A stretch of 64,000 nt of DNA, taken from NCBI GenBank assembly GCA_030770425.1, contig JASJFT010000019.1:186001-250000 (forward strand), written 5' to 3'. Below, in pieces: positions 33,506 to 43,716 of this stretch. The translations under genes were made by a program, and so were the position numbers. Within the stretch, counting starts at the first letter, position 1. Each line of letters begins with the position of its first letter. The stretch is from Darksidea phi (Eukaryota; Ascomycota; Dothideomycetes; Pleosporales; Lentitheciaceae). The notes beneath the pieces are model-generated. The model was not told where the DNA came from. It made no database searches and saw nothing but the letters and a program-made list of their open reading frames with translations.

Positions 33506-36500
33506 TCACATCTTCCTCGATCCATCCATCACTGGCATAACAGTAACATCATCAAACTCCATGATCATGAACCCCTCCTCATCTGCGCCCGCCGTCGCGC
33601 CCGCCTCCCCATCACACTTAGTTCGAATATTCAGATCCTGACTACAATCCTCAGCACTACTCCCTGCAGTAAAGAACTCCGCCCGTTTTAGGAAAGCTTC
33701 TTGCGGGCTGGACACGTAAACCGACTTATTCCCAATCCGGTAATCAGCCGTGCACTTGCTCAGCAGATTGGATTGACGATTGAAGCTACTAAGCCGGTAC
33801 GTTCTACCGGGGCACAGGGTGAGGGGTTGCGAAACGGTAAGGGAGCGGCCTGGGGCGGCGGCTAGGACGCGCGCGGAGTGGTTTGTAGTGCTATTTGCGT
33901 TTGTGGAGGGGACGGTGCGGAAGGTTATGAAGGCATCGTCTGGGGCGATAGTCCAGCTCAAAGCCGTGTTGCCCCCGTCGAGCTCGAAGTCGGGATTGTA
34001 GACTAGGTTTCTGTCGTCGGCGCAGGCAGCGGCGATCTGTTCCGGTGTGGCGATTTCACCGGCGCGGCGGCGTGAGGGCGGGGCAGTGGGGGTAGGCGCG
34101 TTGGCGTGAAAGGTAGAACTAGAGTAGGCGGATGGAGGAAGGGCAGGCGCGCCGGTGCCGGTAACAGCGGACAGGGTGCCGTTGGCGGTTAGGACCGTTG
34201 AGGTGGTGAACAGGCAGGTTGAAGGGCTAACCGGGATGGTTTCTGTTATCACCGTTGTGCGGAGAATAGTCGAGTAGGAAGCCTCTGTGGGACAGGCTGT
34301 TGCGCCAGATGAGAGGAGCGATGCTGGAATCGTAGCGTTTAGTGAGAGGGTTGGGAACCCTGTAGATCTGCCGCTAGCTGCGCTTGTTCCCGTGGGGAGA
34401 AAGCTTGTTGTGTTTTCGGATAAGAGAGCTATAACTGTTGATGCTATAGAGCCTCCTGTCGAAGCGAAGGCCGTAGAATTCGCCGAAGCCGTAGCAACTG
34501 CACTCGAACCTGTACCAACTGACGCGGTAGCATTCGCGGACGGCCCTGGGACGAAGGATGAAGCCGTGACGCCTGTCAGGAAAGCGCTCGTAGAGTTCAC
34601 CGACGATGTTAGAATAGCGCTCGATCCTGTGCCGACGGGCCGGCTAACGTTCGCCGATGGTGATGGCACACTTGATGACGGGGCAGGAACACCAGTTAAG
34701 AGGAAGCCCGTGGAATTGGCCGACTCCGTTGGAAGCACAATAGGCTCGGTCCCGTGCAAAATGGTGAAACCTCCAAAACCTTCCTCTCCTTCGGAAGCGG
34801 TCGCGGTCGCGGCCGCGGTCTCACTAGTCAAAGGCGGAACTGTAAAATTAGCTGAAGGCGTTGGAACCGCACTTATGCCTGTGCCGAAACCGGAGGTGAA
34901 GTTCACTGTTGCCGACAAGATACCAATTGATGCCGATACTCCTGTGAGGAGTGGAGGCGTTGGAATAGGACTGAATGCTGTGCCTATGGGTGCACTCGAA
35001 TTGGCTGATACTGCTGAGATGCTAGATGATGCCTCGACGCCTATGGAGAGCGCAATCGTTATGTTTGCAGAAGATGAAGGTACGATGCTGGATGCTGTTC
35101 CTATCGGCAAGCTGGAGTTCGATGTGCTCGATGGAGCGCTTACTGTGCCTACAGAATCCGTAGGGCGGAAAGTCGAGGACGCTGGTCGCGACCCCGAGCG
35201 GGGCATGTCCGAGATGGAACCATTCGATGACGGTTGCAGAAGAGAAGATGGGCTAGTGCTAATGGGCGATGTTACCGGCGCAGTTACAGACCCAGTGCCT
35301 AACATGCTATTCACGGTCGCAATCACAAAGTTCGCCGAGGCGGTACCCCCGCTCGCGGTCGAGTTAATGGACGTTATTGGCAGAGAACTCGATCCTAATT
35401 CTGGGGCTGACGAGTTTGCTGAAACAGTAGACACAATCGTTGATGTAACAGTCGCGGTGGAGGAAAGGGTAGGAACGGAAGTTAATCCAGTACTGACCAG
35501 AAGTTCAGTCGAGATTGCTATTGTTGGTACACTTGTGCTCAAAGAGATCGGCGCGCTCGAGTTGGCTGATTCCGTTGGGAAAGCGCTGGCAGCAGTTAGA
35601 GACGGCGCAGTGCCGGATAGAGTGCTGTTAGCTGTGAGCACAGGCACGGGCACTGAGCCAGTTAAACCCGAAGACCGGGACCGAGACTGTCGCCCAATTC
35701 GGTCATCATCATCAGGGTTGTATGTCCCAATGGTGGTGTTCAGGGGAGGCCTAGTGGTGCTAGAGTTTACGGAGACCGGTGGAAGGGTTATCGAAGGTTG
35801 ACTAGTACCTAGTGTCGACGCGGCATTGAGTGAGAACGGAGCATCGGGAGTTTCGGAAGGTAATTCACCGTAACCACCATTGGGCGTAGAACTTGATGGA
35901 CCGGTTTCTGGTAGAGTCGTTGAATTCAGGATTACGGGCGTGGCTGTTCCGATTGGTGCCGTACTAGGAATGGTGGTACTCGGTCGGGAGGTTGAGCGGC
36001 GCAGAGTACCTATCCGATCCCCCAGTGAGTTGCTGAAATTATCACCTGTGGTCGATGAAGCATTGGGGCTTGGAACTGGTATAAGGCTCGCCGGGGCTGT
36101 GGTAGTCAAATTGGCGGACGGGAATACTACGGCTGTCCCAATAGTAGTTAAACCGATACCGTTGGTTCCGGAAAGGGATGTAGAGGCATTCGCGCTGGAC
36201 GATGGGGACGAGTTTGGGACAGGAGTGGTTGTGGAGTTCGACGGAGGAGAAAGAGCCCCACTCCCAGAAGCCGCAGACAACAAGACGTCTTCGCTCGAGG
36301 TTGTCAAGATTCCAGTGCCAATGGGAACAGAGCCGCTCAAACTTAGACTAAGGGTCAAGCTTGGGGCAGTAGTGGCGGTGGAGTTCAATAGAGGAGGAAT
36401 GACCCCATTCCCGGAAGCCGCAGATGAAAATGCGGTGCCCGCTGAAGTGGCGAAAATGCCAATTCCGCCCGGAATAGAGCTATTAACGCTAGGATTCGGG

Positions 36501-39500
36501 GTGACACTAGCCGACGTCGTCGCTGTTAGGTTCGCGGATGGTGGCGGAAGGGCGCCTGATGATCCCCTGCCGGAAGTTATCTCGATCCCACCAGATGTTG
36601 AAAAGACACCTGTGTCAGTGGCAAGAGAGCTGTTTAGGGGCGCCGTAGGTATAAGACTTGCTGAAGCAGTTTCTGAAACATTAGTAGATGACGGCGCAAT
36701 TGCTCCAGAGAATCCAGTACTGGATGTTCTTGCGGTCGCACCTGAGGTGAAGTAAACACCTATACTGGTCGGCGTGGCCTCCGAACCATTCGCAGATGAT
36801 GGCGGAATTGCAGCTGAGGATCTTGCAGCGGACAACATGGAAGTTGCTCCAGAGGTTGAGAAATGACCTAGGCCGAGGGAAGTAGAGACATTCAAACCAG
36901 AGCTAGACAGATTTGTCAACGGCGGAATCGCACCTGAAGGTAGAGTAGCAGAGGTCAACGCACTACCCCCGGATGAAGTAAGATTTTGAGCTCCTACTGT
37001 CGAGCGTGGAGTAGGTGTTGAGCGCGGATTGCCAAATCTGTTTCCAAGCGAGTTGCTGAAGTTCTCACCGGTTGAGCTGGGTGATGATGTACCAGTCGAT
37101 AGCAGGATGCCCGATGATGTCGACTGTAGAACACTGCCTCCGCCGCTGGTGGAGTTAGCGGTTGATATCACCCCGCTGATGATCCCTGTTAAACCCGCAG
37201 ATGCTGTCTTAGGCAACTGGGTGCTGTTCGAAGTAACAGCTGCAGGACCAAAGGAACCTCCACCCTCAGTCGACGAAACAACAAATGTGGTACCAGCAGA
37301 CGTGAATCGCTCATTAGCAGAGGAGGGCGATCCTACTGGGAGCGTAGTTTGGTTTGACGATGGGTTTGGCGGAAGAGCGCTAGCACTACTGGTTGTGTTC
37401 ACGCTGGATGTTTGGCTAGAGATTATTGTCTGCGCGATTTCCAAGGTTCCCACTGGCCCTGTTGAGTTCGCGAGCGGACTGCTCTCCACAGAAGGAGTTT
37501 GTTCTCCATAGCCCCCACTTCCCCCCGTATAGTTGGACGTAGAAGTCGCGAACGAGATGGCAAAAGTTGCCACATCGGGGGTTATAGAATAAATGCTGGA
37601 ACCTGTCGAGTTTAACGTGGCCGTGACGCTCGACAAGGTAGCGGCAAGCGTTCCATTAGTGAGCGAAGGACCGACGGAGTTACCGCTACCAGTAAAGCTA
37701 GCAATCGAGGTTGCTCCAGAGGTTGCGAAAGTAACAGAACTAGGTGCGCGAATAGTAGTGGAGTTTATAGAGACTACGCCACTGACCGTTGCCTGTACTG
37801 TAGCGGTCGAAGCCGGAGGAATGCTGAGGACGCCTCCCGTAGAGTTAGCCGTAGCAGTGGCCCCAGATAGATTAAATGCAGCAGAACTTGGAGCGCCAGA
37901 TGTATCAGTAGGAGATGGACCCTGTGAGCTGCCTCCAGCGGTGGCATTTGAGGTCGCTGTAGAGAATCCTGTCGTAAATGCTGCATCGTCACTCGTCGTG
38001 GAAGCCGGGACTGAGGCTGGTGGAATGGAACCTCCACCGTTTGTGTATGTAGTAACCGCTGTTCCAGAGTAGATAGTGGTAACGCTGCCATCGATGATGG
38101 TGGTGATACCAACAAGAACCGAACTGGCATTACGATCGGGTGACTGCTTCACAATGGTCTGAGGGACAGGTGCCTCGCAACGAGGGGTGACGTATAAGGC
38201 CCACCAGGCGCTGGACGATTCGTAGACCTCGCTCCAAGTAAAGTAGACCCAACCGTCGGTTGCAGTGAATGCACTGGAAAAGCGGGTACGATACTGACCA
38301 CCTGTTTCCGACCAACTTACTAAACCAGGAATTGACAGGGAGAAACCAGCCGAGGTAACCGAAGCCACGACAGCAGCGGTATCGATCGTAACATTACTGG
38401 GTCCGGTCGTAAGTTCCACCGACTGGCAGTTGTCGGCCTTGGACGAGACACCAGTGAGTAAGACAGTAGTGGTTCCTGGTTGAGGAACGAAATTCGACGC
38501 CGGACCATTAATGAGGCAAGATCCGAATTTCGCGCCAGGAATGGGTGTAAACATGGCAGCTTGACAGACGTCCTTTTGGGCAGCGTTATTGATCAAGGAA
38601 CACTCTGCAGCGCAAGCGGATTCGTTCTCAACGCCTTGAATTGTAGTGACCTCATTGTCGGATACGATAGCAGTGTTGCAGAGAACTGTATATTGATACT
38701 GATGATCTCCGGTGATGAAGCGTGGGCTTGCACCATCGCTATCCGGACAAGAGAACGGAATCCCGACGACAACTGGCCGAGAGGGCCCAGAAGGCAAGGC
38801 TGTAGGCGGAATAGAGCCGGATGAAACGAATGCAACTGAGGGTGCGCTGGTAATGGTTGCACTGGTCCGGGATGAGTTCGCAAGAACACCAGGCCCACCA
38901 CTGGATAGCTGACTATCATTACTGAGAATAACAGGCGTGAAAGGCCCCGTGTTGGAGCCGCTGGCAGCTGATGAGCTTGAAGCGGTAACGTTGATCGAAG
39001 AGCTGAAGCCCTCGAGGGTGCTGGGGCTTGAAGTCACGGTCGTAGTCATAGTATAGACTCTCGTCGTCATTTCGGTTTCGAACCGTACCTTGTTCTGTCC
39101 CAAGGTTTTCCGCTAAATCGGTATGAGTCATAGCTTAAATGTAGGGACTAAAAGACTTACGACTGGAGGAGCGGTGAAGGTCGAGGTCACTGTCGATGTC
39201 GGGTCGACGTTCTTAATAGAACAGGCCGTGGAAAGTCCCAACACTGCTACGGCTGGTGCGGTCGGAGAGGCGTCCGCCCCACTCTCAATGACCGAAGTTA
39301 TGATGGCATTGGCAATTGCATATGCAGCGGCGATATTAGCGGCACGAGGTACGATGGATGCGGGTGTCACAGTCGCAGTTGCAGTGATCGTTTCTGTGGT
39401 CATTACCCGTGTTGTCCGCACAATAGTGCTCGTGCTGGCGCCGCTGGTGGTGAAGGTTCTGAACATGGGATTAGTAGAGCTGATATAATACGAGTAAATG

Positions 39501-39814
39501 ATAACGTACATTGTAGGAGTGTGATCAACCACTTCAGTGGCCGGTGGTATACCAAGCCAGATGTTACAGAACGTCTGAATATTGGTAGCCTGGGCAGCCA
39601 GTGCATCCTCTATGATCTGAAGGTACAGATCGGGCGTAGTCCAGTCAAGGTCCTGCCGCTTGTGAACTATATTGTCCAATCGGTCTCCAGACTCCTTCCA
39701 CTCCAAAGCACGATCGCGTTCGAGGTCGACTCGATGCTGAGCCACTCGGGCGTCGGCATGTGTAGAAAACGAAATGATGCAGGCCGAGGCCAACAGTGTA
39801 CGAGAGATGTACAT
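33506..39814 (-). CDS. giant secreted Ser/Thr-rich wall-type protein with PAN-like and carbohydrate-binding-like modules
   Basis: About 2086 aa. Exon 1 39814-39161 starts MYISRTLLASACIISFSTHADA, a signal peptide; a 48-nt intron (39160-39113, GTAAGT...TAG) leads to exon 2, 39112-33506. Residues about 60-215 are a folded N-terminal part followed by Thr-rich sequence. About residues 334-450 look like a PAN/apple domain with paired cysteines (PFSCPDSDG, YTVLCNTAI, ESACAAECSL, KDVCQAAMF, GSCLINGP, ADNCQSVEL). A low-complexity mucin-like region of over 1300 residues follows, with degenerate repeats built from NST, TSVP, SANSTA and TGT units and dense N- and O-glycosylation sites. The end (about 1895-2086) resembles a CBM4/9-like sugar-binding fold: NLVYNPDFELDGGNTALSWT, LCPGRTYRLSS, MIMEFDDVTV. 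Probably a wall or matrix adhesin; no GPI signal is apparent at the C-terminus. Long opposite-strand frames are composition artefacts. Confidence 0.85.
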
Positions 39815-40953
39815 GATAGAGTACTCAAGCGAATGAGAGCAACTCCGATCGAACGACTGGACGGTGCCAATGGGGCTCCTGAGAGTTGACGAGCTAGTGA
39901 CCACGCATACTACCTTTATAAGGGGCAAGGTACACGGAGACATGAGATGGCCGGGGCCTCGCCATCCTGACAGCCATCAAGATTGTTCCCACGTTGAGGA
40001 CGCGCCTTGCAGACGGGACATGTGATACTGATTCGGATAGACCCATGGGCTGGAGCCGTTTCGCGTGAGGCGTGATTGCGAACGATAACCTTGTGTGGAA
40101 CGACTGCTGAGAATGCTCATGGTTTTGGAACGGAAGAAGCAATTTTGATAGCCTCTTCGTTCGCTGTGCTGGTTTCTGGGAGGCTTGGCATGCGCGATGC
40201 CACTCCTGGCGGACAGGAATGTCGCAGGGGGCGCCAAGCTCCCTTGCCCCCTTCGCGTTCTCACATTTCCCTTCCCATTTGCTTCTCTTTTGAGAAGTGT
40301 TGCGAAATTGCAAAGGGAGGAAACGCGCCAAACGCGTAAACGCGCCACTGGGAGCTGCACACGAAGACTAAAAGGAGATGTGGGATAGCGTTGCAGCTGC
40401 ACTGTTGGACAGAGACAGACGAAGTATTGAAAGTAATCTTTGGGGAAATATAGATTCTACATCTGGGTATAGCGACTGGGAAGAGACGGAAAAGCAAAGA
40501 GGAGTGCGCTCTGCAAAATCATGCGACATGTAAAGTTGTCAGCCACCCGGGATCTGTAATAGGCTGGCTAAGTCTTGGAGCCTTCAGAATGAGACTCGGG
40601 TGGAGCGCGACGCCTGGAATGAATATGGGGGGCAGAGGTGAGTATTGTTTCAAAGATGGCGGAGGAGCGAACGATATTTAGGTGGTGGTGAGGAATCGCG
40701 GGCGGCGAATGAGGGCTCGGCGGAGGTCGGAACGCGGCCGCTAAAACATCGGCACAACAACAACGGCAGGGAAACGCTGGGAGCTCACCATCACCATGGC
40801 CAACCTCTTCGTGGCCGACAACAGCATGCCTCAGATGCCTCAACGGCCGCGATCTGTGCCGCCATCGCATTGATAGCCACCGCCGTCCGCTCGAAACGGG
40901 ACTTCTACCGTCTGTGCATTCTTAGAGGCGCTTCCGCTGCTGCTGCCCATTCC
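39815..40953. other. divergent intergenic region, wall protein / LAMTOR1-like gene
   Basis: About 1.1 kb upstream of both genes. Short frames only; a 145-codon minus-strand frame here lies in the presumed promoter and shows no family features. No assigned site. Confidence 0.5.
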
Positions 40954-41608
40954 ATGGGCATCTGCTCATCCTGCCTGGGCCTGGGGCGGCGGCCCTCAGA
41001 CTCCGAGGTGAGTGTCCCCGCCGTCTCTCGCATAGCCGAGTTGTCTCGTCTCTGCACGCCAACCTGCTAACGCGGCTCGCCCTTGCAGCGCTCTGACAGC
41101 TCGCATCTCCTTGGAGATGGCTACCAGCCGCACTACGGCAGTATCAACGCCTCGGGCTCGCACAATGTGCCCCAGCCCGACCCCGAAGAGATCAGACGCC
41201 AGAGAGACGCGTTGGAGCGCATCTGCGCCCAGACATCTGAGTGAGTCCCGCCCCTGCCTCCACAATGGTCTCGCACTTCGTCGAGCCTCCCTCCAGACGT
41301 CGCTCATCCCTTGTAGCAAATTGATCCACGTGTCACAAGCCGCCTACACCGAAGACAGCGCCAATTCGGAGTACCCTCGCCTCTTCAACGAGCGTTTTCC
41401 TCCCAAACCGCAGGCCAGCCGCCCACCCTCCGCTGGTGCCGACGCTGAGGCTGTTGCCGACGACGATGACGACGACGACGACGAGGCCAGATGGCTGGGG
41501 AACATCATTGGCAGCTCCAAGGACACCGAGGGTAGCTGGGAGCGCGTCCAGCCCATCGAGTCTGGAGCATTGACGATCCAGTTCGGCGACGCCCTTGGCA
41601 AGCGCTAG
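40954..41608 (+). CDS. LAMTOR1/EGO1-like lipid-anchored protein
   Basis: Candidate scaffold of the Ragulator/EGO complex, which holds Rag GTPases on the vacuole or late endosome for TORC1 signalling. Exons 40954-41007, 41089-41240 and 41317-41608 give 165 aa. The start MGICSSCLG has Gly2 for N-myristoylation and Cys4/Cys7 for palmitoylation, as in LAMTOR1 and Ego1. A helix follows, EEIRRQRDALERICAQTSDKLIHVSQAA, which matches the family pattern (ILxxTxxNIIDVS type) and is reconstituted exactly across the second intron. An Asp-rich run near residues 119-127 and a C-terminal segment GALTIQFGDALGKR complete it. Introns are 81 and 76 nt with GTGAGT donors. Assignment rests on anchor plus helix; the family is poorly conserved. 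Confidence 0.72.
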
Positions 41609-42305
41609 CGTTCTTTTGTGCACCGTCCTAGCAAGGCTTATTGCATCCCCATTGCTTGTCCCGAGTACAGCCTGTCTTGATACCCATGCTTGTCTATTCC
41701 TTCTGTCATTCATGTCTTGGGCCTTCATTTCCTTTGTCACTATCTCTGTCCATCAGTGGAGTCGTCGGTATCTGTTGTAATCCAAGCTCATGCATACGTA
41801 TGATATCGCCATCTTCTCTTCCTTGCGATGCTCAGCGGGCCATTGTAATATCCCACTCTTGTGCTCCACTGGCGTCGATATCACAGTAAGATTGTCACAC
41901 CTCACGGCACACAGCAGATCCGTGTCTAATTAAGGGTTCAAATCTCGGATACCTCTATTCGCTCTCGGTCTTGATCACCCATGCATTACCCGCGCAGAAT
42001 ATAAAACCCGCCCACGACACCGTCGCGAACCCCCATCGCGGAACGCCGTGCCACAAAGCTATCGAATGTGATATTAAGGTGGTGTACATGACTAAGAGGA
42101 ACGCCACTGAGAGCAGTAAAGCAATAACGGAAACGGAAAGCCTTCCATGCTAGTCGAAGGGATCGCTGCCCATAATGTCAGGATACAGTGTATGATTGTT
42201 GTGCCGTCAATCTGTCCGGTGACTGCACCCTAGCTACTTCATTAATATCACCAGACGGAGTCTCCGGTACTAGCGCAACTTACCAGTGGTGCGAGCAAGG
42301 GCGAC
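41609..42305. other. convergent 3' intergenic region
   Basis: About 0.7 kb between convergent genes. Short frames only. GGGTTCAAATCTC near 41934 resembles a tRNA T arm but no cloverleaf surrounds it. Confidence 0.5.
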
Positions 42306-43716
42306 TTAGCACTCGGAGCGCTCCGCACTGAGCCTGGACGATGCAGCCTTCAACTTCTGCTCGGTATACTCCTTCACCGTCTGCGCAGATGCTTCGTGAA
42401 TCGCTTCCATAAAAGCGTCCTGCTGCTCCTGGTTGAGTTGATCCATCTGCATGTGTAGTCCGGGCGCGACACTGGCGCGAAAGGATCCTGCCATCTGCTT
42501 GTAGGCTGTATCCCTAACCTTGATCGCAGCCTCCTCCATGAGATCGGTGATCGTCTCCAGCTGCTCCTTATCAAGTCCCGCGTCACGACAGGCGCGGCCC
42601 GCCTGGATCTCGACTACGTCGCGCATGGTCTCGGATGGGTCTTTGGCCCCCGAGGGTTCCTACGACCAGTCAGTACATGTTCGCACATCGCGCCATCCGC
42701 AAAGTACGAACGTTAGCAGACGCGACTCCAGCTCGAGGTGCCCAGCCAAACTCCTCCCCAAGCTTCTTTTCGACCCTGCTCTGGAGTTCAAGATGGAATT
42801 CTGCTGCACTCTTGCGTGGCCTGAAGTTGCGTAGAATATTCGGGGGAATCCTTACCATGCGGTTGGTCACTGGCACCGAGCGTGAGAGCAGATGCTGGTC
42901 GTACCCGCCTGCTGGAAGGCCATAATAGGCTGCCACCTCTTCCTTGTTCTCGGACGGTTTCATGCCCTCAGGGAAGCCGTCATTGAGCGTCTTCAGTGGT
43001 GACGACATTGATGGCTCAGATGGGATCGACTTCTCCTGGCGGGTCTGCCGGCTACGTTTGACGGGGCTGCCGTTGCTGCTATTTGTATTACCGCGGCCTG
43101 CGACGGTCTTCTGGCGCTTTCGAGACATGTCCAACGTCGGCGAGGCGGGCTCCGGCGAGAAGTCATCGTCGTCAGACAGATCAGAAAGCTCGAGAACAGG
43201 GGCGCTCTTTGTGGCCTTCCGACTCAATTTCCGCTTCTTACCGCTTGTTGGCGGCGTCACCTCCTGCGCAGATTCCTTGAGCTTCTGCTTAACTGCACTT
43301 GACGGCGTCACCTCCTGGACGGACTTGATCTCTGCAGGCGCTGCGGACTGAGCCTCAGTAAACAGTGCCGGCGTCGCTGGGCGTTTCGTCGGCGTGCGCC
43401 CTCCAATGCCTGGGAGAATCTTCCGCCTAGCTTTGCCAGTCGAGTTGAGCTCAAGGCCATGCTTCAAGACGTCGTCCTTCGCCTTGCGGCATGTGCCGCA
43501 AATTTGCCACGTGCACATCGGACAGCGGCGCATCTCTTCATTCCTATTGCGGCCATCGCACATAGTGCATTTTGCAGTATGTATGGTTACCATTATGAAC
43601 TCTGCGGGGTCAGAAGGATGCGCTGTAATGGAGTGGCCGGGTGTAAGGGGGCTACCCAGGGGGAGGCGGCGGCTCGGAGTAGCCGGTGTGGCTGGCGAAT
43701 TGGCCGGCTCTGACAT
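42306..43716 (-). CDS. hypothetical protein with zinc-binding Cys cluster, probably nuclear
   Basis: Two exons; start ATG 43716 (MSEPANSPATPATPSRR). After a Pro/Ser/Thr-rich N-terminus comes a Cys cluster, AKCTMCDGRNRNEEMRRCPM then CTWQICGTCRKAK, of the C-x2-C...C-x2-C-x4-C-x2-C kind, about residues 48-80. It is followed by basic, acidic and Ser-rich disordered stretches (KKRKLSRKATKS, LSDLSDDDDFSPEP, SRKRQK) and a conserved-looking block PVTNRMVRIPPNILRNFRPR with KSAAEFHLELQSRVEKKLGE. The second exon, 42659-42306 (phase 0 after a TAG acceptor), continues EPSGAKDPSETMRDVVEIQAG in a helical domain ending SRLSAERSEC. The donor is uncertain: GTCGCG at 42726 is the in-phase candidate. Looks like a chromatin or DNA-associated protein; function unknown. 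Confidence 0.7.

Noticed and set aside
34287..35801. 504-codon plus-strand frame opposite the giant wall protein, plus similar ones at 35880-36755, 37029-37511 and 37593-38072
   Set aside because: They are mirror frames of a Ser/Thr-rich low-complexity coding strand; the complement of TCN/ACN/GCN codons rarely yields stops. The predicted proteins are Val/Glu/Pro repeats in register with the sense repeats.
39894..40402. Two overlapping minus-strand frames of about 140 codons upstream of the wall protein
   Set aside because: They lie in the presumed promoter, overlap each other in different frames and have no recognisable features.
41930..41950. GGGTTCAAATCTC resembling a tRNA T arm
   Set aside because: No D arm, anticodon stem or acceptor stem can be placed around it.
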